Below are positions 22,160 through 32,646 of a DNA stretch of 64,000 nt, piece after piece. The DNA comes from Micropterix aruncella (Eukaryota > Arthropoda > Insecta > Lepidoptera > Micropterigidae), in contig OX155965.1 of assembly GCA_944548615.1 (NCBI GenBank), positions 25,782,946 to 25,846,945 on the forward strand, given 5' to 3'. Numbering within the stretch: the stretch's first letter is position 1; every line of letters starts with the position of its first letter. Below the pieces are notes generated by a model, which had not been told where the DNA came from, made no database searches, and saw only the letters and a program-made list of their open reading frames with translations. The translations under genes and the position numbers were made by a program.

Positions 22160-22890
22160 TCGCACATAGCGAGTTTAACTGTTGGTTTTAAATTCTTTTT
22201 GGTTTTCTTTGTATTGTATTGTTTAGCATATCTTGTAATCTTTATATAGCAAATAATTTAAAACATCATTGGCTTGACTACTGGTATACATTATGCTTAT
22301 ACGTAATTTTTGTATGCTGTATGTTTTTACCAAAAATAAAAAAAAATAAAAAAAATAACATGTTAAATAATTATTGGTACCTAGTTAGATCAAAGTTAAA
22401 ATATGATCAACATACATATTTAAAAATATATTAATAATTTGTGAACCTATGTTTTATTAAACTATAATTTCTAAAGTGTATGTCAAAAACGGTATTGACT
22501 TTTTTGAATTGACTGGCTGACGAAGTACTCTTCATTCACCATTAAAAAAATCATCGGATTTGATTAATAAACCAACTCAGGCAGAGTGCAAATGCTTAAA
22601 AAAACACGCGTATCACGTATCGAGAACCTCCTTCCGTAGTCGCTTAAAAGTAATAAACGAGGGGCGTAACATCACTACTAACCGGTCAAAAATTACAATG
22701 TTGCAGTGAACTGATACAGCAACGAAATAACAGGAAACCCGGTCGATCCGACGAGGTTGGGATTACAATCCAAAAGGCTTCTTTTAGCAGTTATCGCTTG
22801 CTCAATGTGTCTAATCGCAACAACCAACAAGCTAAGAACTCAGCATACGAACATCGACATTATAGTGCAGTCCTTTTTAGAAAAAAATAT
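22160..22890. other. AT-rich spacer
   Basis: No gene recognised. Confidence 0.5.
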
Positions 22891-23590
22891 GGGTCAACCT
22901 CGGAATGAAAGATAATAAGCTGAAAACTCGTATACACCTTCATTTTGGCGTTGTATAAGTTGTCTCAAAACTCTCATAAAAGCTCGTGTCTGCGTCGTAA
23001 GTTATTCAAGGTCAAAGGTCACAAAAATCGTTTTTTCGCAATTATCTAGGTTTCTATAGCTCCGATGATGTTAACATCTGTAATAAAAATTGCAGAGCAT
23101 AAAATTTGCGACAAGTTTTGTCTGAAACATTTTTTCATGCGCTCAACCGTTTTTGATGGGCGATGAGTGCGCAGCGCTTAGCCATACATACTGTAATGCC
23201 AGGTCAACTGTGAATCTCGGTGAATAATACCCTGTATAAAGTTACTAAATCATTAAATTATCAATAACAACATAATCATAATCATTGTATTTCATAACAT
23301 CATTCAACGAGATTCACAGTTGACCTTGAATTACAGTATGTATGGCTGAGCGCTGCACGCTCTCCGCCCTCCGATCTCCGCTCTCAAAAACGGTTAAAAA
23401 ATGAAAAATGTTTTGTACAAAATTTGCCGCAAATTTTATGCTCTACAATTTTTTTAATAGCTGTTAACACAATTTGAGCAATAGAAACCTAGACAATCGC
23501 GAAAAACAATTTTGAGACAATTTATAAAACGCCAAAATGAAGGTGTATACGAGTTTCCGGCTTGTTATTTCTCATTCCGAAGTGAAACCC
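22891..23590. mobile_element. Long foldback element (about 700 bp)
   Basis: The left arm (22891-23225) and right arm (23303-23590) are inverted complements over about 290 aligned bases, enclosing an AT-rich spacer of about 77 bp. Matching blocks include ACTCGTATACACCTTCATTT, CTAGGTTTCTAT, GAGCATAAAATTTGCG, AACCGTTTTTGA, CAGCGCTTAGCCATACATAC, and GGTCAACTGTGAATCTCG at the inner edge. The left arm has an extra block of about 50 bp near 22970-23030. The outermost bases are GGGT on both sides. No target duplication or transposase was found. Confidence 0.75.
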
Positions 23591-24402
23591 TAATTTTACT
23601 GTAGGTACTATTATGCGTTTCACTCGCCGAGGATTCACAATATGTTCATATCTAAGGTGGGGGGAAATGCATTGAAATCAACATCGACAACCGTGAAGAA
23701 AATGGTGGAACGTTGGCTACTGGACAAGAAAAAAACAAAATTCAAGATGCTTATAAATAGATAAAAAATAACTATCTCTAATCAATCTTATATAATTTTA
23801 TCATGATTAACTTATTGAAATGTCACGCATTGATTATTATTTTTGGTAATTTCTTTAATTTAATTTATTTATTTATTAGATATACTTTAACTATATATGC
23901 GGCAATATGTTAGTATATTGCTATTTCATATTTATTATTATTATTAAATGTATGATACCTATATTTTATGTTATATTTATATATAATTTAATATATTTAT
24001 TATATAGGTACGTTGTTATAAATATCTATTAATAACAATATTACTATTATTTAAATTACATATTTTTAGGACACGGCTGCTCTTGCGTCATCAAGCCCTA
24101 TTCGACTACTGCCTCGACACAGGCTTATGCCTAGTGAGCAGTCTTCTTCTTCTTTACTCCGTAGCCGGCGATTGGGGAGGGGGTCGCCCTCACAGCCAAT
24201 ACGCTGCTGTCGGTGCCGCTGGATCTCGTTTGTACTAGCATTTGATTGCCTACGGTGGATTAAAAGCTCATTTCCTACTCCACTACTAGTTTTAATCAAT
24301 AGTCAGTAATGTATTAATTATTAATTATGTATGTTACGATGGTGAATCAAATATAAACGGTAATTTTGCTATTCTGCTTAATATGCAGTTTCTATCTAGA
24401 CG
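23591..24402. other. AT-rich spacer with one GC-richer patch
   Basis: The patch at 24066-24300 has open frames on both strands (about 60 and 77 codons) that I cannot relate to any family. Confidence 0.4.
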
Positions 24403-24995
24403 GTGTCGAGAACAGTTGATGCTTGGTTTGTGTGTGGAGTGGGAGAACCGACTTGGTTAGCGTATACGCTTGGTTCCGTCGTCAGTATAGCCATGACCGT
24501 GCAAGAGGTACATTCGTCTATTGCACAACACATTATCAGAATGTTTCTAACCAATGAGGTCGTTAAACCATCGGAAATTTTAGGTCGATTGAAGGCGCAG
24601 TTTGGGGACAGGACTCTCTTTCAGAATCGTGTGTATACGTGGGTCAGAGAATTTAAGGATGGGCGAGAACGTGTCGAAAACGCAGGTCATGATCGACGCC
24701 CAAGGACAAGCCGTACAGGTGACAATATCTGTGCCGTTAAAGAGATTATTAAACGTGATCGTCGGTTAAAAATTGAAGAAATCTGTGGGTATCAGCCATG
24801 GCAGAGTTCAACCGTTATCACTGATTGTCTTGGATTCAGAAAAAATAGTGCCCGATAGGTTCCACCGGGTTGTTGACCGAAAATCAAAACAGTTCAGGTC
24901 GGAAATCGCTGGAAAACCCTCGAACACCCTCCTTACAATCCAAGCTTGTCCCCCTGTGACCAGGGCCGGCCCGTCCATATAGGCAAACTAGGCAA

Positions 24996-25490
24996 TTGCC
25001 TAGGGCGCTCGTATTTTGGAGGGCGGCGCGGCGAGGCGATCTGTTAGCGTATGATCAGAGCAATAACATTAATCATGTTTTTGGATTTCTCTACAACGTT
25101 CATGAGATGCAGAATAAAACTTCCAAAGATGTTCTGGAACACTGTGTAAAGTTGGAAGAATCTCTTAGTCTAGGGGACTCTAAGGATGTTGATGCAACTG
25201 AGTTATGCAGCGAATTACAAGCTATTGCAAGAAGAGTACCAAATAACACTGCGCCACAAGAACTTTTAAATAATATTTGTGAAAATGGGTTACTAGATAT
25301 CTTACCTAATTTAGTAACTGCAATAAGGGTGTTGCTGACACTTCCCGTGTCTGTGGCCAGTGGTGAGCGCAGTTTTCCTAAATTAAAACTAATTAAAACG
25401 TATCTGCGCTCCACAATGACCCAAGAAAGACTTGTGGGGTTGTCGACTTTATCTATAGAACAAGAAATAGCTCAAACAATAGATTTATAG
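24996..25490 (+). pseudogene. hAT transposase C-terminal (dimerisation) region
   Basis: An open frame of 164 codons. The last 60 residues contain LLTLPVSVASGERSFPKLKL, then IKTYLRSTMTQERLVGLSTL and SIEQEI, the hAT C-terminal dimerisation signature as seen in ZMYM1-like and related insect transposases. The zinc finger and the RNase H-like core are missing, so the ATG at 24996 is only the first Met in the deleted element, lying within its terminal region. The uninterrupted frame suggests moderate age. Confidence 0.75.
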
Positions 25491-25623
25491 GAGATCGTTT
25501 CCACTTTTGCTAAAATAAAGGCAAGGAAAATAAAACTTGCTTGATTTAATCTCTAATTAGTCTTTTAAAAAAATCATATATTTCACTCCATATAGCTAAA
25601 GAAGGTGGATATATTCTCTTTTT

Positions 25624-25861
25624 AACCGACTTGAATAAAAGGAGGAGGTTCTCAATTCGGTTGAATGTTTTTTTTTATTTTTTTTTATTTTTGTTACCTC
25701 AGATCTCCGTCATTTATGAAGCGATTTGAAAATTCTTCTTGTATTTGAAAGAATATACTTTTAGATTGGTCCCATAGAAATTTAATCAAAATTGGTTCAG
25801 TAGTTCGGTTATAAAATCAAAATAACTGGAAAACAGGTGCAAAAATTATTTGAAGTCGGTT
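25624..25861. repeat. Small TIR element inside the hAT element
   Basis: It begins AACCGACTTGAATAAAAGGA and GGAGGTTCTCAATTCGGTTG, and ends TTATTTGAAGTCGGTT, giving imperfect inverted ends (AACCGACTT / AAGTCGGTT). The AACCGACTTCAAA/GGAGGAGGTTCTC pattern is a common insect dispersed repeat. Its position in the non-coding part of the hAT element makes a third level of nesting. Confidence 0.5.
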
Positions 25862-26209
25862 ATATTTTTTTTTAAGAAGTTTGTATTATAATTATATAAA
25901 AGTAGGTAAGTCATATCTGTGCTCTAATTTGATTAAAAATTACACAATTATTGTTTTGTGATTTTTTTAAATGGGCGACATACTAGTCTCTTGCCTAGGG
26001 CGCCAAGTTTTCTCGAGCCGGCGCTGCCTGTGACTATCTTTTATTCGCACCATTGAAAGAATCACTTGGAAGAAAACGATTCGCAAACAATGAGAATACG
26101 AGTAGCCCATGCGCAATTGGCTCACAACTCAAACTCAATCTTTTTATGAGAAATATTGCAGCTTCCACATTACTGGCAAAAGTGTGCGGAGCTTGCAGGG
26201 GGATATGTA

Positions 26210-26317
26210 GTAGTAGTAGTAGTAGTAGATAGAGTGGGGGGCTTGTTTCCAGCCCTTGATGTCACCTAGATCTGTAAGGTCTTTTGTAACTACCCACTGT
26301 GTGGTTAGGTCAGTGGT
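26210..26317 (-). mobile_element. Truncated retroposon with 14-bp target duplication
   Basis: Reverse copy of the sequence at 151-256. It starts with (GTA)n, the reversed 3' tail. CAGGGGGATATGTA lies at 26196-26209 and exactly again at 26318-26331. Only about 108 bases were inserted, so the element is severely 5'-truncated, as expected for target-primed reverse transcription. The target is the 3' part of the mariner pseudogene. Confidence 0.8.
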
Positions 26318-26420
26318 CAGGGGGATATGTAGAGAAGAACTAAAGTGTTCACTTGAATATATTATTAATCAATAAATTTGCAAAAAAAAAATTGCGTTTA
26401 TATTTGATAAATATTTTAAT

Positions 26421-26448
26421 CCTACGAGGGTAAACCCTCGTAGGATAA
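26421..26448. repeat. Perfect short palindrome
   Basis: ATCCTACGAGGGT and ACCCTCGTAGGAT form a perfect hairpin with almost no loop. It lies just downstream of the mariner remnant. Its role is unknown; it could be a footprint or a small hairpin sequence. Confidence 0.6.
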
Positions 26449-26854
26449 AAAAACGTAAGTATGTATTATAACAAGGCAGACCCTGCTAAAAAATGTATGG
26501 ACTAACGCGACTCCGAAAAATATTTGCGCATAAGCGCGTACATGAAGCATTTGCGTCACTGTGTGACAGATGGCGTACCTGATAGATCCTTATGTAAGAG
26601 TCCAGCGTTCTCAATTAAATTGCTTACACCAACCTACTGAAGACACAAGGAAGAGATACGGATACTACGAGGAAAGCACAGTCGCCTATCGCGCAATCCC
26701 ATTACCGGCTTTAGGTCGATTTATCGCTGCGTCAGAACGACGAACTCAAGTTCGAGACTGAGCGATTTCAACAGGTTCTTCAGACAGGTATTGCCAGATG
26801 TTCTTTTGTAATAAAAATCGGATTGTTCGATTTTAAGGAATTTTAAAAAGTAAT
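26449..26854. other. Unannotated spacer
   Basis: A 63-codon plus frame (26570-26761) is moderately GC-rich but not recognised. Confidence 0.4.
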
Positions 26855-27290
26855 CGGTTGGGTCACCCCAAGACTTTCCCGGCAAGTAGACAACCCCCGA
26901 CGCTGCGTTAACCCCCCCCCCCCTCCCCGCGATATTGAATGTGTTCGATTAAAATCGCGAATGTATTTTTAAGATTTTAGTAGTCTTTCAATAGTATATT
27001 CGTACTATTTGTAGTATGTTCGGTGGTATTAAAATAGTATTTTTTCAATATGTTGTAGTATTGTCTTAAATATGGCGGATTTCCAAAAATATTTGTGTTT
27101 CTTGTATACGAGATATTCTAGTCAAAGCAACCAATTTCACTATTTGGTTTCGACCCAACAAGGCATCCATGCACCGAATTTTAAGTCTTTAAGTGCAATA
27201 TTTCGAGTTGTTTGTATGACTAGCGCGCCCCCTGGTGGACTGATTCACAGTCTTCAACCACAGTCTTTTCAACTCTTGGTTACACTGTTT
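26855..27290 (-). repeat. Dispersed repeat family Y, copy 2
   Basis: It opens with TTGGGTCACCCCAAGACTTT and CCCGGCAAGTAG, then a C12 tract at 26912, and continues with blocks shared with 9360-9560 (TATGACTAGCGCGC, TTTTCAACT). At 27225-27238 it carries GCGCCCCCTGGTGG, an exact match to the CTCF core consensus. No coding function. Confidence 0.6.
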
Positions 27291-27344
27291 CTCATTTAAA
27301 GGATTTTTTATTTATTTTACATTCTCTTTCCTTATGTGAATCTC

Positions 27345-27775
27345 TTTCTCTATGACGTATGCTTGTGAGACATGGACACTGACTGCTGGGATGATCCACG
27401 AGCTTGAGGTGGTGCAGCGTAACATGGAGCGAGTCATGCTCGGCATATCGTTGCGCGATCGAGTCCGAAACGAGCTCAGACATCGCACGAAGGTGGTCAA
27501 CGTGGGTCAAAGAGTGGCCAAGCTGAAATGGGCTCGGGCCGGCCACGTGGCCCGACGACACGACGAACGGTGGAGCAAGCGCGTTTTGAAGTGGAGACCC
27601 CGGCTAGGCAGAAGAAGTGTGGGCAGACCACCGGGCAGATGGTCCGACGACATTAAGGAGACAGCTGGACCAGTCTGGATGAGGGAAACGGACAACCGAT
27701 CCGGATGGAGAGTAATTGGAGAGGCGTATGCCCAACGGTGGGCGAATGCGCGCTGATGATGAAGAAGAAGAATTT
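27345..27775 (+). mobile_element. 5'-truncated RTE-type LINE, 3' end
   Basis: Contains the C-terminal part of the RTE ORF2 protein (27352-27756), followed at once by a short tail TGATGATGAAGAAGAAG, the simple-repeat 3' end usual for this clade. Sequence upstream of about 27345 is unrelated, so the element is truncated at its 5' end. Confidence 0.7.
27352..27756 (+). pseudogene. RTE-clade reverse transcriptase, C-terminal fragment
   Basis: The frame reads MTYACETWTLTAGMIHELEV, VQRNMERVMLGISLRDRVRN, then VAKLKWARAGHVARR, VLKWRPRLGRRSVGRPPGRW and a final WRVIGEAYAQRWANAR. The series 'TYG.ETW.LT', 'QR.MER.MLG.S', 'KW.WAGH.AR', 'GRPP.RW.DD' is diagnostic for the end of RTE/BovB-type LINE polyproteins. 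The endonuclease and the reverse-transcriptase catalytic core are absent. The frame is uninterrupted, suggesting fairly recent insertion. Confidence 0.8.
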
Positions 27776-28124
27776 GTTATGAGGCAATACTTTTCTTTTA
27801 TAGCGATCATAAATTATTGTCATAGCGAATGTTAATGTCAATACGACAAAAAAATATAGCTGGTATATTTAGTTTTGTTATAAACGAGAAATTAACAAAA
27901 TTGTGTGGCAGCTCTGTATGACTTAATCTGTAACATAAACTTGATGTATTAGATTTTTTTGATTGCCAAATTTACATTCTCTTATGCAACTTCATTTCGG
28001 ATCGAATTATTTCTCATATATGTATAGCATAAAGATGTCGGCCAGTGTAATTAATCGCGATTGAAATGAAATGACATCAATCACAGAAAAATATGCCCAT
28101 TGTTCAACAGTTGTTTATCTATAT
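27776..28124. other. AT-rich spacer
   Basis: Nothing recognised. Confidence 0.5.
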
Positions 28125-28262
28125 AGTGCGCTCCGGATAGCGGAGCTTGACGGTGGACTGTTCTGTCCAAGTCTTCTGCGCTCACTCCAGGGAGATAGAA
28201 CAACTATTATATATCGTTAAAACTTCCTGAGGTGACGGGCTCGCCCGTTGTAGTTGACAACC
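28125..28262 (-). repeat. Dispersed repeat family X, copy 2
   Basis: Reverse complement of the left part of copy 3 (58960-59345): GCGGAGCTTGACGGTGGACT, GCGCTCACTCCAGGGAGATA, then ACTTCCTGAGGTGACGGG and CGCCCGTTGTAGTTGACAAC at its end. Confidence 0.65.
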
Positions 28263-28329
28263 TTAGTTGCGCTCCCGATGTATTTTCTTTGTAAAATCAA
28301 TGTTCAGTTTTCAATGCCCATTTTCATAT

Positions 28330-28905
28330 AGAACCGGAGTTGTTGCGTCACCGTTCATGTTCATGACGGATTCACGGCGATCGGTTGAACGGTGTTGTAA
28401 TTGTGCTGCAGGGCCATCTAGCGGCGACTTACAACAAAGTTGATAATGTGAAAACCATGTCAATGAAAAAATACATATACAGGATGAGTTTTTAATTAGT
28501 GACACTCTTGAAGTGGGTGAATCGTTACGAACAAATAAGCAACTCTTTATTTTTTTTGCGGGAAAAACAAAAAAAATAGTACAAAAAGAGTTAAGCGCTT
28601 TGCGCCATCTAGCGGTAGGTAACATACCGCGAATATTGTTTATTCACAATATTTTACATATTATTTGGTGGCGCAGCTCGCTCAACGCTTGTCAAACTTT
28701 TATTTATCAGTATTTTTTTTCAATATTACCAAAAATAAGTTGTTTTTTAAAATTGCTTTGCTTGTACTGATTCTATATTTTTTTTCAAATTTGCTCGTAT
28801 TGATTTACCGACTTTAAGGATGTCACTGATTAAAAAGTCAACCTGTATGTGCCGATTTTCATGGTGATCGCTCAAACGGCGTCGAAGTCTGTTAAGCTCA
28901 GATAT
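28330..28905 (+). repeat. Tandem-repeat element, short copy split by a MITE
   Basis: One unit is visible (GGCGATCGGTTGAACGG, CTGCAGGGCCATCTAGCGG, CGACTTACAACAAAGTTG at 28378-28445). After the MITE at 28480-28845 the element resumes with the terminal block TGCCGATTTTCATGGTGATC, CTCAAACGGCGTCGAAG, TCTGTTAAG, which is the end sequence of array 2 (30465-30520). Confidence 0.65.
28480..28845 (+). mobile_element. TA-target MITE, copy 2 (best preserved)
   Basis: Terminal inverted repeats of about 70 bp: CAGGATGAGTTTTTAATTAG at the left, and CAGGTTGACTTTTTAATCAG read inward from the right. It is flanked by TA on both sides (28478-28479, 28846-28847). The same host sequence without the insertion is present at 30453-30475 (AAATACATATATGTGCAAAC), which confirms a TA target duplication. 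The centre holds a hairpin built on GCGCCATCTAGCGG and GGTGGCGCAGC. The TA target and ends suggest Tc1/mariner mobilisation. No coding capacity. Confidence 0.8.
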
Positions 28906-28966
28906 ACGCGCACTAAACGATTTTTATAGTTTTTGCACAATATTCAGTTTTTTTGAAATATATATT

Positions 28967-29290
28967 TTTATCCCGTTGAGTATGAGTCAACCAAATCTGG
29001 TCGCGAAACAATTATCCGTTGAGTACGAGTCGACCAAATCTGGTCGCGCGTTTTTTTCACTTCTTTGACGTTCTCATATTTATTCATAATTATCTAATTG
29101 TTTTACAAAATGATATTTCAATATTCTATATTCGAAATTTCAATGCCATCATTGTGCAGTTGTTCTTTTTATGATTGGTGTAGTAGTTTCGTAGTTATAG
29201 TACTTTAAGTCGAGCACCGTCGATGTCGCCGAAAATCCTGCAAAAGAGACAGATGCATCCATGAAAAAACCCATTTACTCCAAGGGTTAA
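28967..29290 (+). mobile_element. piggyBac-like MITE, copy 1
   Basis: It ends in ACTCCAAGGGTTAA and starts TTTATCCCGTTGAGTATGAG (TTAACCC expected). It matches the copy at 43649-43978 in TTTCAATGC.ATCATT, CAGTTGTTCTTTTTATGAT and GTGTAGTAGTTT. The TTAA plus CCC/GGG ends indicate piggyBac mobilisation. The left TTAA is mutated. Two tandem blocks of GAGTCGACCAAATCTGGTCG type lie near the left end. Confidence 0.55.
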
Positions 29291-29732
29291 AATATATATT
29301 TTCAAAATATATATTTTTTTTTCAAACAAAAGTTGTTTATTTGCTAATACTGAAAAAACCCACTTCAAGGATGCCGGGTAATTAAAACTTAACCTGTTAT
29401 ATATAACACGTTGCTGGCTTCGAATTTACGAAGTTGACATTGCGCTGAGCTGATTAGGTCTGCCATGAACGATTGCGGCTGCCGACCGAACGTCCGACGC
29501 CCGTCTGCGCCCGCCCTAATCAATCAGCCGAGTGCACCAGAATGCACCTCCAATAATTGCGAGCACTGTTACATTATCTGTCAATGTGGACAATGGGCAA
29601 GTACAAATTGCAAATTCGTGTCAGCGAAGCGGAAGCAGACATGTGGTGTAAAGCGTCCTAATACGAAGCTTCAGACAGTTATTTTGTCATATCTGCAATG
29701 CTGCTATCATTGATTATATAACGTAGGTACAA
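29291..29732. other. Unannotated; one open frame of unknown nature
   Basis: An 82-codon plus frame (29465-29713) is GC-richer than its surroundings and has seven Cys in the middle (CTSNNCEHCYIICQCG). I recognise no family; it could be chance. Confidence 0.25.
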
Positions 29733-30525
29733 GTGGTATTACCCGGCGTTGTCCGTGTTATATTCGTGCTCAAATGTGTGTGTACACCAATTTTCATGGT
29801 GATCAGTTGATCGGTATAGACATTGATGTGTTGCAGCGCCATCTGGTGACAAGTTACAATAAAGTGGATAGCGCGAAAATATTATGCGTGCTCAAATGTC
29901 TATGTATATAAATTTTCAGGGCGATCGGTTAAACGGTATATAAGTTGAGGTACTACAGCGCCACCTAGTGGCGACTGACAACAAAATTATGCATGTCTAT
30001 GTACAATAAAGTTAATATCGCAACAATATTGCGCGGGCTCGAATGTCTATGTATACCAATTTTCATAGCGTTCGGTTGAGCGATATAGGGGAGCACCTGG
30101 TGGCAAATTACAAGTTAATAGAGCGAAAATATAATGTGTATGGATCCCAATGTTCATGGCGATCAGTTGAGCGGTATAGAAGTTGATGTGCTGCAGCGCC
30201 ATCTGGTGGAAAGTTACAATAGAGTGAATACCTATAGCAATTTTCGTGACGATCGGTTGAGCGGTATAGAAGTTGATGTGTTGCAGTGTCATCTGGTGGT
30301 GAGTTACGATATAGTTACTTAATAGCGCGAAAATATTATGCGTGCTCAAATGTCTTACTATACCAATTTTCATGGCGATCGGTTAATCAGTATATAATAT
30401 AATGTGCTGCAGCGACATCTAGTGGTAAATTACAACAAAGCGGATATTATCAAAAAAATACATATATGTGCAAACTTTCATGGTGATCGGTCAAACGGTT
30501 TCGGAGTCTATTAAGGCATTTAAAC
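29733..30525 (+). repeat. Tandem-repeat element, array 2
   Basis: Starts GGTATTACCCGGCGTTGTCC like array 1, then about six degenerate 90-125 bp units, and ends AACTTTCATGGTGATCGG, CAAACGGTTTCGGAGTCTAT, TAAGG. The CTGCAGCG blocks are at about 29833, 29955, 30193, 30283 and 30409. Each unit carries a GCGCCATCTAGTGG-like segment. Exact CTCF core matches occur at 29958-29971 and 30196-30209. No reading frame is conserved between units. Confidence 0.75.
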
Positions 30526-31120
30526 CATCAATAATGTCATCAAGACAAGACAAGACTATTAAAACATATTTTTTATATGCGAGTATATAGATTAGATTGA
30601 TTAACGTCGTTTTACATTTTAACATTACATACTACAACGTACTACATTCCAACTACGAAATGCAAAATGTAGATGGAAATCATAGTAAAAAATGATTAAT
30701 CTATTTATTTCGTTCAATATGGCGACTTTTATGGCGAGGCGCTGTAGATATCGCTCTAAACAAGACTTAATGGTATAAAATAATAACATCAGAACAAACG
30801 AATTTTTAAATCATAGATCTTATTATTTTAATATTATTCAAGTAGGTACATGAAGATGACGATTTTTAAATTGGTATACAGGTTTCTATACGTAATGATT
30901 ACGCACCATCTATCGCTATCTGTCGCATTTTTTTATATTTTTATATTTTATAAATTTATAAATGACAGATGTCGCTCCACTAAGCTATGCTTATGCTAGA
31001 GCGGACATTACACTGCATTAGATATTAAATCCAATTAAAATAATAAAGATTTTATATTATATATTAGGTATAGGATAAATATTGGATATTTATAGATATA
31101 AATATATGTATATATATATA
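30526..31120. other. AT-rich spacer ending in (TA)n
   Basis: Nothing recognised except a short TA-rich run (31106-31122) into which the mariner element inserted. Confidence 0.5.
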
Positions 31121-31122
31121 TA

Positions 31123-32646
<1,524 letters not shown>

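Larger units (their letters stand above)
24961..26026 (+). mobile_element. hAT element, internally deleted, with 8-bp target duplication
   Basis: Left end CAGGGCCGGCCCGTCC and right end GAGCCGGCGCTG are imperfect inverted repeats, with GCCTAGGGCGC near both ends. CCTGTGAC occurs at 24953-24960 and 26027-26034, an exact 8-bp target duplication as hAT elements make. Only the C-terminal part of the transposase remains (24996-25490), followed by a small TIR element at 25624-25861. Total length is 1,066 bp, well short of an autonomous element. Confidence 0.85.
24493..26345 (+). pseudogene. Mariner transposase (SETMAR-like group), broken
   Basis: A start at Met 24493 gives MTVQEVHSSIAQHIIRMFLT, then PSEILGRLKAQFGD, VYTWVREFKDGRERVEN, HDRRPRTSRT and ICAVKEIIKRDRRLKIEEI. 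These are the two helix-turn-helix regions and linker of mariner transposases. A frameshift lies near 24790 (GISHGRVQ in one frame, VITDCLGFRK in the other). The part with the first two catalytic Asp is deleted. At 24930 LLTIQ continues directly into CDYLLFAPLKESLGRKRFAN after 26035, the region of the third Asp (family 'PCDYHLF.PLK'). The C-terminus, HYWQKCAELAGGYV, follows near 26165. Inactive. Confidence 0.7.
24340..26400 (+). mobile_element. Decayed mariner-like element hosting later insertions
   Basis: Mariner transposase coding sequence is seen at 24493-24952, resumes after the hAT insertion at 26035, and continues to about 26345. It is interrupted by a hAT element (24961-26026) with an exact 8-bp duplication and by a truncated retroposon (26210-26317) with a 14-bp duplication. 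The terminal inverted repeats of the mariner itself were not identified, so these limits are approximate. Confidence 0.65.

Noticed and set aside
21925..22249. Cys-Val and Thr-His repeat frames
   Set aside because: They come from an (AC)n microsatellite.
29733..30525. Regularly spaced repeats resembling a CRISPR array
   Set aside because: Units are long, degenerate and contiguous without unique spacers, in a eukaryotic setting.
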